Part shown: in pieces, positions 55,147 through 64,000 of the stretch | Numbering within the stretch: the stretch's first letter is position 1 | Layout of the letters: each line of letters starts with the position of its first letter | Assembly: GCA_946553045.1 (NCBI GenBank) | Contig: CAMNRO010000002.1 | Coordinates: 84,736-148,735 of the forward strand | From: an uncultured Porphyromonadaceae bacterium | GTDB taxonomy: Bacteria; Bacteroidota; Bacteroidia; Bacteroidales; Muribaculaceae | Length of the DNA stretch: 64,000 bases | Direction of reading: 5' to 3' | Position numbers and translations under genes: made by a program | Notes under the pieces: model-generated | Databases searched by the model: none | What the model was told of the DNA's origin: nothing | What the model saw: only the letters and a program-made list of their open reading frames with translations

Positions 55147-56793
55147 TCAGAGTTCTTCGAGGCGGTCTTCGGCGTCTTCGTTGCCGGCGTGGGCGGCGAG
55201 ACGGTACCATTTTTTTGCTTCGGTACGGTCGGCTGGGAGGTGCTGGCCGTGGTAATATATGTCGCCGAGAATGAGCATTGCCATGTCGTCGCCATCGTCG
55301 GCGGCAATGCGGAGCAGACGGAGGCCTTCGTCGGTGTCCTGTGCTATGCCTCGGCCTTTCACGAGCATGTCGCCGAGACGTCGGGCGGCGTAGGTGTCTT
55401 CGTTTTCAAGCCCGGCGCGGTAAAGGTCTATTGCCATGTCGAGGTCTTGAGGCACGACGATTCCGTTTTCATAGTAGTAGCCGAGGTATGCATAGGCTTC
55501 GGGTTTGCCGAGGTCTACGGCCTGTTCGTAGAGCGCGAATGCTTTGCGGGAATCAATTCGTGTGCCTACCCCGTCTTCGTAGTATCCTGCGAGGCTAAAT
55601 ATGGCTTCTTCGTTTCCGAGTTCGGCCGAACGGCTCATAAGACGGAATGCTTCGGTCTCATCGTCGCGCATGCCTGCGCCGCGCTCGTAGAGCAGAGCGA
55701 GGCGGTAGAGGGCGCAAGGGTCATTCTGTTCGGCTCCGCGACGATACATTGCTGCGGCTTTGCGAAGGTCTTTGCTCGCTGCAATGCCGTATTCGAGGCA
55801 GACTCCGATATAGGCAAAGGCGGCAGGATTGCCTTTTTCGGCTGCCATGCCATATAGCGCAAGGGCTTTTTTGGGGTTTATGCGAACCCCGGTGCCGTTT
55901 TCGAAACATTCGCCGAGTTTTATCATTGCCTCTGTGCCTCCGGCATCCACTGCTTTTTCGAGGAGTGCTATTCCGGCCGGAATATTCTCTTCTATCTCGT
56001 CACCGACGATGAGTTTGGCGGCAAGAGTGGTCATGGCTGTGGTGTTTCCGTTATCGGCGCTGCGGCGGTACCAGGCAATGGCATCCTGCAGGTCTGCGTC
56101 GAGGCCTCCGACGCCGTTTTCTATCATACGGCCGAGGTGGAACTGCGCTGTGCTGTCGCCGTTTTCAGCCGCGAGGCTCATTATGCGCACGGCTTCAGCT
56201 TCGTCGGCAGCAGTACCGGCTCCTTGCTCGTAGTGCAGGGCGAGGTCTACGGCAGCATGTGGGTAATCGGCGTCATAGGCTTTTCTGAAGTGTGTGAAAG
56301 CGGCGTCGGAATCGCTCTCTGTGCCTTTGCCTTTTTCGAAAGCGTGCGCGAGATAGAATTCGGCCCGCGCATAGTCGTGGTCTGTGGCCCGCAGGAACCA
56401 CACAAAAGCTTCGGTAGGGTTTGTTTCGGCCACGCTGAGGCCATAATCTGTCATGGCGGCGGGCGAGCCGTTTATGGCGGCAGCGCGCAGCAGGCGGTGG
56501 TAGTCGTCGCTGCCATGGTCGTAAAATCCGGCGAGTAAGTACTGTGCCTCGGCGTGGCCCTGAGCGGCTGCGAGGGAGTACCAGTAGAATGCTTTGTCGG
56601 GATTCTGATCGGTGCCAAGGCCGTTTTCGTAATACCAGCCCAGATGGGTCCGGGCACGGGCGTCGCCGCCTTCTGCCGCTCTCATGTCGAGGGCGAAGGC
56701 GGCGTAGTGCCCGAGTTCACAGAGGCGGTCGGCCTCGGCGAGCAGTTGTTCGATATCTTCGGGCGATAGTTTTCGGCTGTCTCCGTCGGGCAT
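55147..56793 (-). CDS. SEL1-like repeat protein
   Basis: 548 aa composed mostly of ~36-aa SEL1 repeats (AQYLLAGFYDHG..., AFAYIGVCLEYGIAASKDLRKAAAMYRRGAEQ). Confidence 0.9.
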   Translation of the reverse strand: MPDGDSRKLSPEDIEQLLAEADRLCELGHYAAFALDMRAAEGGDARARTHLGWYYENGLGTDQNPDKAFYWYSLAAAQGHAEAQYLLAGFYDHGSDDYHRLLRAAAINGSPAAMTDYGLSVAETNPTEAFVWFLRATDHDYARAEFYLAHAFEKGKGTESDSDAAFTHFRKAYDADYPHAAVDLALHYEQGAGTAADEAEAVRIMSLAAENGDSTAQFHLGRMIENGVGGLDADLQDAIAWYRRSADNGNTTAMTTLAAKLIVGDEIEENIPAGIALLEKAVDAGGTEAMIKLGECFENGTGVRINPKKALALYGMAAEKGNPAAFAYIGVCLEYGIAASKDLRKAAAMYRRGAEQNDPCALYRLALLYERGAGMRDDETEAFRLMSRSAELGNEEAIFSLAGYYEDGVGTRIDSRKAFALYEQAVDLGKPEAYAYLGYYYENGIVVPQDLDMAIDLYRAGLENEDTYAARRLGDMLVKGRGIAQDTDEGLRLLRIAADDGDDMAMLILGDIYYHGQHLPADRTEAKKWYRLAAHAGNEDAEDRLEEL

Positions 56794-57878
56794 CAGTTAG
56801 CTGGCCCGATTTCTACGAGGGCGCCGGTTGTCGGGTCGAAGAGTGCTTTTGAAGGCGCTTTTTTATCGGTGAAGAGTTTGGGGTCGAGTCCGAAAACAAC
56901 GCCGGCCTGGGCGAGGGGCACTTCTTCTTCGGCAATTTCGTTGCCGCCGTAGCTTACTGTCACGAGAGCGCGGCCGGGAATGTTGTAGGCTATGCCGCCT
57001 TTAGGGAATGTTTTTGTCGCGCCGGTCTCGGTGACAGGCAGTATGCCCTGTTCTATGATTTTCACGGCGACAGTCACCGGTGCGCCGGCAAGATTGTCGG
57101 AGTCAACAATGCCGTCGACGGCCGAAATGCGGGCAAGAACGGTTTCGGCAAGCCCGGTGCTGTCGGGGCGTATGCTTATGCGCTCTACTTCGGTGCGTGA
57201 GCTTCGTGTGCCTGCGAACATTGCCGTGAGAGCGGCTTCCTGAGCCGACAGGTTGTCGAGCACAAGCTGCATTGCCTGTCCGTCGGCGGGTGGATTGTCG
57301 GCCTGCCCGGAGAGAATGTCGGAGCGGGTTTCGCGAAGTTCGAATATGCGCTGGGCGGCCAGTTCGGCGCGTTTTGAGGTCGAGGAGCTGCGGGCCATTT
57401 CGGCTGTCACGGCCTGAGCTGCCGCGGGCGTTTCCAGCGGGGTCGGAGCGGCCTCTTTAGGCGCCGGTATTGCGGGCGCTTCAATGTCGATGACGTCTTC
57501 GGTATTGACCGAGAGAGGGAGATTGTCGGCCGTAAGAAGCATATATGGAGTTGTGCCGGCTTTAAACTGGGCAAGCCAGCGGCTGTCAGGGTTGGAGACG
57601 CCTCTGGGTATTATTGTCACCGATTTCAGTTCGGCCTTGCGGCTGTCGGCAGTCACGGCATCGCCAATGCCGAGGTGCCGACGGGCATAGTTGTGAAATT
57701 CGCCCGGATGTTCCTCTGAAATTTCTGCTTCGAGATAGATGTCGAGGGCAGTGGCGGGCAGGGTGTAGACAAGGCCGTATTCGTTTGCCTTGCCTGCTGT
57801 CAGCTTCTGGCTTGTCTGGGCGGAGCAGGGGAGTGCCAGGATAGCGGCCGCCGCAATCAGCATTATGTTTCTTTTCAT
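56793..57878 (-). CDS. DUF4831-like secreted protein
   Basis: 361 aa; signal peptide; YGLVYTLPATALDIYLEAEISEEHPGEFHNYARRHLGI. Confidence 0.78.
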   Translation of the reverse strand: MKRNIMLIAAAAILALPCSAQTSQKLTAGKANEYGLVYTLPATALDIYLEAEISEEHPGEFHNYARRHLGIGDAVTADSRKAELKSVTIIPRGVSNPDSRWLAQFKAGTTPYMLLTADNLPLSVNTEDVIDIEAPAIPAPKEAAPTPLETPAAAQAVTAEMARSSSTSKRAELAAQRIFELRETRSDILSGQADNPPADGQAMQLVLDNLSAQEAALTAMFAGTRSSRTEVERISIRPDSTGLAETVLARISAVDGIVDSDNLAGAPVTVAVKIIEQGILPVTETGATKTFPKGGIAYNIPGRALVTVSYGGNEIAEEEVPLAQAGVVFGLDPKLFTDKKAPSKALFDPTTGALVEIGPAN

Positions 57879-57885
57879 TGATATG

Positions 57886-59481
57886 TCATTTGGTGGGTGG
57901 ATTGCAGATACTTTCGATGGCGAGCCCTACGTTGTCGGCGATGTCTTCGGCTGTGGTTCCGCGCACGCCGTTGCGGGCTGCCGACAGTTTGCCCGCTATG
58001 CCGTGGAGATAGACTCCGGCCACGGCTGCAATTTCCGGTGCGAGATGTTGCGCCACAAGGCCTGTGATAAGGCCGGTGAGCACGTCGCCGCTGCCGGCGG
58101 TGGCAAGGGCATCGGTGCCCGAGGCATTTACGAGGACTTCGCCGTCGGGCCATACCGTGAAGGTGTAATGGCCCTTGAGCACTATGATTATCTTATATCT
58201 GGCAGCCATCTCTATAGCTTTGAGCAGGCGGGTGGAGTGGCTGCTCTGGGGGCCGAAGAGGCGGTCGAATTCGCGGGCATGGGGTGTGAGAATCGAGCCC
58301 GGAGCAAGGAAATCGAGCATGCTCGGGCGGCGCGCCATGCAGTTGAGGGCGTCGGCGTCGATGATTACGCTCCTGCCCTGTGCCTGGCATGTCTTGAGGA
58401 AGCGCTCGAGGCCGTAGACGGTGGAGTCGGAGTGTCCGAGGCCAGGCCCGACGGCAATGGCGTCGGCCTCGTGCTGGCTTTCGAAGCGCTGGATATCGAA
58501 GTCGGCGCCGTCTGTCTCGAACATCGCGGCCGGAACGGAGCTCTGGAGCACATAGAAGCCGCAGCGGGGGCCATGGCATATCACTTTGCCGCAGCCGGAG
58601 CGTGTGGCGGCCCGTGTGGCAAGAACCGCGGCGCCGAGCATGCCGTATGAACCGGCGAATATCAGTGCTGTGCCGAGGTCGTTCTTGTCGGCGAAGGGGT
58701 CGCGTGAGGGGAGAACCGCGCGTATGGCTTTTGCGTCGACTATGCGGCACTGCGGGTGTCGCACGCTGCTTTTGTCGAGTGGCAGGCGGAGTGTCTTCCA
58801 GCGCCCTATGAGCTGTGCGTTTTCCGGCATGAAGAATGCCGGGGTGGGCCCTACGATGGCAAGGGTGAGGTCGGCGTGTATTATATTGCGGTTTACCATG
58901 CCGACCGACAGGTTGAGGTTCATGCCCGACGGAATATCGAGCGAAACCACTTTCGGCGTCGACGGACTTTCATTGATATAGCGGGCGACGGCCTGATAGC
59001 CACCTCGCAGAGGCTTCTGATAGTCAATGCCGAACAGGCCGTCGACCACAGTCATACCTGCGTCGAGTTCGGGCATGGTGAAGCTGGCCCCCGGGTCGGT
59101 GACTTCGTTGAGCCATTCAGCGCCGGCGGTCTGTACGAAACGGTCGCGCTCGGCCCGGCAGTCGTCGCTCAGCATATTGCCCCCTATGTTGAAGAGGCAT
59201 ACCCTGGCATGGCGGCCGGACTGGTATATTGCGCTTGCCGTTGCCAGCGCGTAGGCTCCGCACAGGTCATCGCCGGCGAAAATTACAATTTCGCCGGGGC
59301 GTTCGCCGTGGACTCCGAGGACTTCTGCAGCCGATTGCTCTCCGACAAGGCCGATGAAATGCGAGCGCCGCCGGCGGCGCTCACGTTTTTGGTCTGCGTC
59401 GAGGTCTTCGGGCTCGCGGGCCGGGCCTATTGTTGCCTCGAGTATCCGTTCTATTTCTTCCGGTGAATATACCGTTTTCAC
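57886..59481 (-). CDS. nnr: Bifunctional NAD(P)H-hydrate epimerase / ADP-dependent NAD(P)H-hydrate dehydratase
   Basis: 531 aa; epimerase FAGDDLCGAYALATA, dehydratase AIAVGPGLGHSD, NASGTDALATAGSGDVLTGLITGLVAQ. Confidence 0.9.
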   Translation of the reverse strand: MKTVYSPEEIERILEATIGPAREPEDLDADQKRERRRRRSHFIGLVGEQSAAEVLGVHGERPGEIVIFAGDDLCGAYALATASAIYQSGRHARVCLFNIGGNMLSDDCRAERDRFVQTAGAEWLNEVTDPGASFTMPELDAGMTVVDGLFGIDYQKPLRGGYQAVARYINESPSTPKVVSLDIPSGMNLNLSVGMVNRNIIHADLTLAIVGPTPAFFMPENAQLIGRWKTLRLPLDKSSVRHPQCRIVDAKAIRAVLPSRDPFADKNDLGTALIFAGSYGMLGAAVLATRAATRSGCGKVICHGPRCGFYVLQSSVPAAMFETDGADFDIQRFESQHEADAIAVGPGLGHSDSTVYGLERFLKTCQAQGRSVIIDADALNCMARRPSMLDFLAPGSILTPHAREFDRLFGPQSSHSTRLLKAIEMAARYKIIIVLKGHYTFTVWPDGEVLVNASGTDALATAGSGDVLTGLITGLVAQHLAPEIAAVAGVYLHGIAGKLSAARNGVRGTTAEDIADNVGLAIESICNPPTK

Positions 59482-59801
59482 ATTTTAAGGAGTTCTTCGA
59501 TTTTTTCGCGTATGGCTTCGGCTTTTACAGCGCCCGATAGACGGAAGGGAGCTTTTTTGCCGTCTTTGAAGAAAAGGAGCAGGGGAATGCCCATGACACG
59601 GTTTTCGGTGCAGAATTCGGTGTTGTCCTCGGTGTTGTATTTGCCGATGGCGACGCGGCCTTCATATTCTTCGGCGAGAGCGTCGATTGTGGGGGCGAGC
59701 GCCTTGCAGGGACCGCACCATGTTGCCCAGAAGTCTACTACAACAGGCTGACCGGAGGCTATGATTTCGCGTATGTTTTCGTCGGTGAATGTCATGCTCA
59801 T
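59478..59801 (-). CDS. trxA: Thioredoxin
   Basis: 107 aa; VVVDFWATWCGPCKALAPTIDALAEEY. Confidence 0.96.
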   Translation of the reverse strand: MSMTFTDENIREIIASGQPVVVDFWATWCGPCKALAPTIDALAEEYEGRVAIGKYNTEDNTEFCTENRVMGIPLLLFFKDGKKAPFRLSGAVKAEAIREKIEELLKM

Positions 59802-59836
59802 GATAAATGGTATTTAAAATGTTTATAATCTGTTGT

Positions 59837-62800
59837 CTAATTCAGGTTTTTACGCTCAATCTTGAATTCGAATTCGAGGCTTGAGAGAGTATCGATAAGT
59901 GTTTTGTCGGGTTTTATCCGCAGGCCCGAGCTGAAATGAAGCTTTCGGCCTATTTCGGGGTCGAAAATACTTAGGGTCAAAGGTACTGCGTCGGAGTCTT
60001 CGTGCTGACCTATGTCCTGGAGCAATCCGTCGAGCTGCTTTAACTGGCTTGTGGTGCTCGAAATTTCCATGCCGGTCACGAGTTTTCCGTGAAGACCGTC
60101 GAGCGGCAGCACTTTGTCTACGCCGAAGCGGACATTGGTGGCGCCGGTAGTCTTGTTGCGGATTGCGCGGAATGTTCCGGTCACATATATCGCCGAGCCG
60201 GGCGTGCACAGGTGGCCGAATTCTGCCCGCTGTTTTTCAAACATTGTGAAGTCGGTTACGCCGGAGAAGTCTTCGACCTTGACAATCAGCATGCTTCCGC
60301 CGTTGAATGTCTGTTTTTCTTCGAGAGCGGTCACCATGCCGGCAAATGACACCGGCGTTGGTGTCGGCTGGCTGATTTCATTCTTTTCAACAGCAGTATA
60401 GGGAACGCCATAGTTTATGTCGAGCCAATAGGGGTCGAGCGGGTGGGCTGAAAGATACATGCCCACCAGCTCGCGCTCTTTGTTGAGGCGTGTCAGATTG
60501 TCCCACGACGGCGAGCTCGGTATCGCTGGGCGTGTCTGAGCCTTGAAATCGTCGTCGTCGAAACTGAACAGCGATGATGCCTGCATTTTTTCTTCGCTTT
60601 GGCGCTGCGAGCCATAGCGGAGCAGGAGTTCGGCGACGGTTTCGCCGCGTTTGCCCGCTTCGGCCACAAGGTCTTCGCGTTTTATGCCTTCGAAGCAGTC
60701 GAAAGCGCCGGCAATCACCAGGTTGTCGAACACTCGCCGGTTGAGAGTGCCGGCCGGTACACGCTCGACGAAGTCGTAGATGTCTTTGAACGGGCCGCCT
60801 TTTTCGCGGGTCTCGACGATGTTGCGCACAACGTCGTTGCCCACGCCCTTGATGGCGGAGAGGCCGAAGCGGATAACGTCGCTTCCTGTGACGCTGAACG
60901 TTGCGTATGATTCGTTGATGTCTGGTCCTTTTACGCTCAGCCCCATGGCTTTGCATTCGTCCATGTAGAAGCTGAGTTTTGTTATATCCGAGAGGTTTCG
61001 GCTAAGGACCGCTGCCATGTATTCGGCCGGATAGTTGGCTTTGAGATAGCCGGTCTGGAACGCCACCCAGCTGTAGCATGTGGCGTGGCTTTTGTTGAAT
61101 GCGTAGGAAGCGAATTTTTCCCATTCGCCCCAAATCTTCGACAGGACATCGGGTGAATGGCCGTTCTTCTGGCCGCCTTCGAGGAAGAGGCCCTTTAGCT
61201 CGTTCATTTTCTCGATGAGCTTCTTACCCATGGCTTTTCGCAGGGTGTCGCTCTGACCTCGCGTGAAGTTCGCAAGGAGTCGCGACAGAAGCATGACCTG
61301 TTCCTGGTACACCGTAATGCCGTATGTATCTTTGAGATACATTTCCATTTCCGGGATATCGTAGACAATCGGTTCCTGTCCGTGCTTACGGGCGATGAAG
61401 TCGGGAATCTTTTCCATCGGGCCCGGACGGTAGAGGGCGTTCATGGCAATTAGGTCTTCGAACACACTCGGCTTGAGTTCTCGAAGATAGCGCTGCATGC
61501 CGGGCGATTCGAACTGGAATGTTCCGACGGTCGAGCCGCGGCTATACAGTTCGTATGTCTTGGGGTCGTCGATAGGTATGTTGTCTATATCGACGTCGAT
61601 ACCTCGCGAACGCTTGATGTTCGTCACGGCATCGCGTATGATCGACAGAGTCTTAAGACCAAGGAAGTCCATCTTGATGAGGCCGGTGTCTTCGATGACA
61701 GAGCCTTCATACTGTGTCACAAGAATTCTGTCGCCGTTTTTGTCGGCGGCAGTGCTGACTGGCACCCAGTCGGTCACGTCATCGCGGCATATGATTACGC
61801 CGCAAGCGTGTACGCCGGTGTTGCGGACTGTTCCCTCGAGTTTGTCGGCATAGTGGAGAATATCGCGCACATCGCTGTTTTTCTCCATTTCTGTCTGAAA
61901 GTCATTCAGATAATTCACGCAGTTGGCCACCGTCGGCTTGAGTTCCTTTTCGTGGTTGGGGTCGCGCGGGTCTATCGGCATGTGCGCCGGAATCATCTTT
62001 GTGAGGTTGTTGGCGGTCGCGACAGGATATTTCATCACGCGCGCTACGTCTTTGATGGCCGTTTTGGCCGCCATCGTACCGTAGGTGATGATATGGGCTA
62101 CGTTCGGGGCGCCGTAGCGCTGTGTCACATAGTTGAGCACTATCTCGCGGCCGTCGTCGTCGAAGTCGACGTCGATATCAGGGAGCGAAATACGGTCCGG
62201 GTTAAGGAATCGTTCGAAAAGGAGGTCGTATTTCAGAGGGTCGATCTGGGTTATGCCGAGACAGTAGGCCACAACAGAGCCTGCGGCCGAACCACGGCCG
62301 GGACCAATGCTCACGCCAAGGTCTCGGCCTGCGCGGATAAAATCCTGCACAATAAGGAAGTATCCGGGGAAACCCATGGTCTTCATCACGTGCAGCTCGA
62401 AGAGGATGCGGTTGTTGACTTCATCGTCGAGCGGTGTGCCGTAGCGCTTGGCCGCGCCTTCGTAGGTTATCTTTTTCAGATAATCGGCTTCAAATTTTAT
62501 TCTGTAGAGTTTATCGTAACCCCCGAGGCGTTCGATTTGCTTTTTGCCTGCGGCGTCGTCCATCACGACTTCGCCGTGCTCATTGCGCGTGAACTCTTCG
62601 TATAGCTCCTGCTCCGTTATGCGTGAGCGGTATTCTTCCTCCGTACCGAAGTCTTCGGGTATAGCGAAGTTCGGCATGATAGGGGCATGGTCTATGCTGT
62701 ATTCCTCAATCTTTCCGGCTATTTCAAGCGTAGTCTCTATGGCTTCAGGAATGTCTGCGAAGAGGGTGCTCATCTCGTTCGTCGTTTTCAGCCACTCCTG

Positions 62801-63664
62801 TTTGGTGTAGACCATGCGGTTTTCGTCGCTCAGATAGTGGTTGGTAGCCAGACAGATAAGTCTGTCGTGCGCCTCTGCATCGGCTTCGTCGACAAAGTGG
62901 GCGTCGTTCGTAGCAACAAGTTTTATGCCATATTTGCGCGCCAGGGCTATGAGGTGAGGCTCTATTTCCATCTGGCGTTCGTAGACATCGCGGCTTGCGC
63001 GGACTGCGGTTGCTTTGTGGCGTTGGAGCTCTATATAATAGTCGTCGCCGAATGTCTGCTTGAACCAGGCCACGCTTGCATCGGCTTTTTCTAAGTCGCC
63101 TGCCTGCAATAGACGCGGAATTTCGCCGCCAAGGCATGCCGAGCATACTATGAGGCCTTCATGATGGGCGGCAAGAGCTGCTTTATCTGTACGCGGGTGA
63201 TGGTAGAAGCCTTCTGTCCACGCCTGAGATACAAGTTTTATAAGGTTTTTATAACCCGTAAGATTTTTGGCAAGAACAACGAGGTGACGGCCTTTGTCGG
63301 TCTTATCGCCTCTGTCTTTCAGAGAGTTGTTTGCAACATACATCTCGCAGCCGATGATGGGCTTGAGATGTTTGGCTTTTGCTTTGGCAAGGTCGGCCTC
63401 TGCCGCTGCTATTGCAGAGGCGTCTCCGGAGGCGGTCGCTTCTTCCAATGCTTTCTGGGCGGAGCCTACGCTCTCTTTTACTTTCTTGTTGTGTTTCTTT
63501 ATGCTGTTGGTAAACTCTTTGATACCGAACATATTGCCATGATCCGTCAACGCCAGGGCCGGCATGCCGTCTGCCACAGCTTTCTTTATAAGATCAGGCA
63601 GACTCGACAGGCCGTCGAGCAGAGAATAATGGGAATGGACGTGTAGATGTACGAATGATGACAT
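59837..63664 (-). CDS. dnaE: DNA polymerase III subunit alpha
   Basis: 1275 aa; FVHLHVHSHYSLLDGLSS PHP domain; IGPGRGSAAGSVVAYCLGITQIDPL; LPDIDVDFDDDGRE. Confidence 0.97.
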   Translation of the reverse strand: MSSFVHLHVHSHYSLLDGLSSLPDLIKKAVADGMPALALTDHGNMFGIKEFTNSIKKHNKKVKESVGSAQKALEEATASGDASAIAAAEADLAKAKAKHLKPIIGCEMYVANNSLKDRGDKTDKGRHLVVLAKNLTGYKNLIKLVSQAWTEGFYHHPRTDKAALAAHHEGLIVCSACLGGEIPRLLQAGDLEKADASVAWFKQTFGDDYYIELQRHKATAVRASRDVYERQMEIEPHLIALARKYGIKLVATNDAHFVDEADAEAHDRLICLATNHYLSDENRMVYTKQEWLKTTNEMSTLFADIPEAIETTLEIAGKIEEYSIDHAPIMPNFAIPEDFGTEEEYRSRITEQELYEEFTRNEHGEVVMDDAAGKKQIERLGGYDKLYRIKFEADYLKKITYEGAAKRYGTPLDDEVNNRILFELHVMKTMGFPGYFLIVQDFIRAGRDLGVSIGPGRGSAAGSVVAYCLGITQIDPLKYDLLFERFLNPDRISLPDIDVDFDDDGREIVLNYVTQRYGAPNVAHIITYGTMAAKTAIKDVARVMKYPVATANNLTKMIPAHMPIDPRDPNHEKELKPTVANCVNYLNDFQTEMEKNSDVRDILHYADKLEGTVRNTGVHACGVIICRDDVTDWVPVSTAADKNGDRILVTQYEGSVIEDTGLIKMDFLGLKTLSIIRDAVTNIKRSRGIDVDIDNIPIDDPKTYELYSRGSTVGTFQFESPGMQRYLRELKPSVFEDLIAMNALYRPGPMEKIPDFIARKHGQEPIVYDIPEMEMYLKDTYGITVYQEQVMLLSRLLANFTRGQSDTLRKAMGKKLIEKMNELKGLFLEGGQKNGHSPDVLSKIWGEWEKFASYAFNKSHATCYSWVAFQTGYLKANYPAEYMAAVLSRNLSDITKLSFYMDECKAMGLSVKGPDINESYATFSVTGSDVIRFGLSAIKGVGNDVVRNIVETREKGGPFKDIYDFVERVPAGTLNRRVFDNLVIAGAFDCFEGIKREDLVAEAGKRGETVAELLLRYGSQRQSEEKMQASSLFSFDDDDFKAQTRPAIPSSPSWDNLTRLNKERELVGMYLSAHPLDPYWLDINYGVPYTAVEKNEISQPTPTPVSFAGMVTALEEKQTFNGGSMLIVKVEDFSGVTDFTMFEKQRAEFGHLCTPGSAIYVTGTFRAIRNKTTGATNVRFGVDKVLPLDGLHGKLVTGMEISSTTSQLKQLDGLLQDIGQHEDSDAVPLTLSIFDPEIGRKLHFSSGLRIKPDKTLIDTLSSLEFEFKIERKNLN

Positions 63665-63955
63665 AATTATTTGGAGAAAAACTTTCCAAAATTACAAAAA
63701 AAACTCCACACGACAATTACCTTGTTTTTTTGTACACATTAATTATATAAATAATGGCAAAAAAAGAAATAAGGCACCTTGAAAAAAATATGAGTCAGTT
63801 TCGCCACAGCAGACTCCAAAAAACAGCGAAATCGCTTGAATCGGGCGAAATGGTCTTTTCGGCTGTTTTTCAGATTATTGACTAAAAATGGGGTATCTTG
63901 CAATTGTGAACAAAGGTTAAAAACATGTTTTAGAGTGAACTTTTTCATGAAAATA

Positions 63956-63987
63956 TTTGGTGGGAATAGAAAAAGGGCGTAACTTTG
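63956..63987 (+). promoter_or_regulatory. Bacteroidota-type promoter at right window edge
   Basis: TTTG (63956-63959)-N20-TAACTTTG (63980-63987), reading out of the window. Confidence 0.6.
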
Positions 63988-64000
63988 CACCCGCAATCAG

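Noticed and set aside
1-64000. CRISPR arrays, transposases, integrases, prophage genes, rRNA/tRNA.
   Set aside because: None found by reading; repeats present are short tandem or dispersed intergenic types only.

Overview
The window is a chromosomal segment from a Bacteroidota genome, probably Bacteroidales and possibly Muribaculaceae. That placement is inferred from the TAnnTTTG-type promoters, the T9SS-like C-termini, the purH/mreBCD-mrdA-rodA cluster and the B12-dependent RNR. Most of it is core genome: trkH/trkA, a TamA-like outer-membrane protein, metY-metX-hom, murI, pgi, rplM-rpsI-rpsB-tsf, recR, peptidases, rodA/mrdA/mreDCB, purH, lysA, adk, hpt, crcB, malQ, nrdJ, a two-component system, nnr, trxA and dnaE. 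Two AT-rich accessory patches stand out: ~13.4-17.9 kb (candidate ncRNA, unknown ORF, HEPN-like ORF, BspA-type LRR protein) and ~21.2-22.9 kb (two unknowns and an XRE regulator). I found no tRNA/rRNA, CRISPR array, transposase or prophage. The strongest discovery is a reverse-strand attenuator upstream of metY-metX-hom. It combines a near-consensus Bacteroidota promoter, a 33-aa leader peptide with 9 Met (MKYAYTNTATKPMPAGMEMMAMVMCMMEFPPCR), a competing antiterminator segment over the leader stop codon, and an intrinsic terminator just before metY. This is the classical design for ribosome-mediated transcription attenuation by methionine (charged tRNA-Met) supply. Two further candidate ncRNA genes with good promoters were found at ~7.03-7.29 kb (minus strand) and ~13.64-13.96 kb (plus strand). 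All pairings and coordinates were derived by eye; no folding or database search was run.
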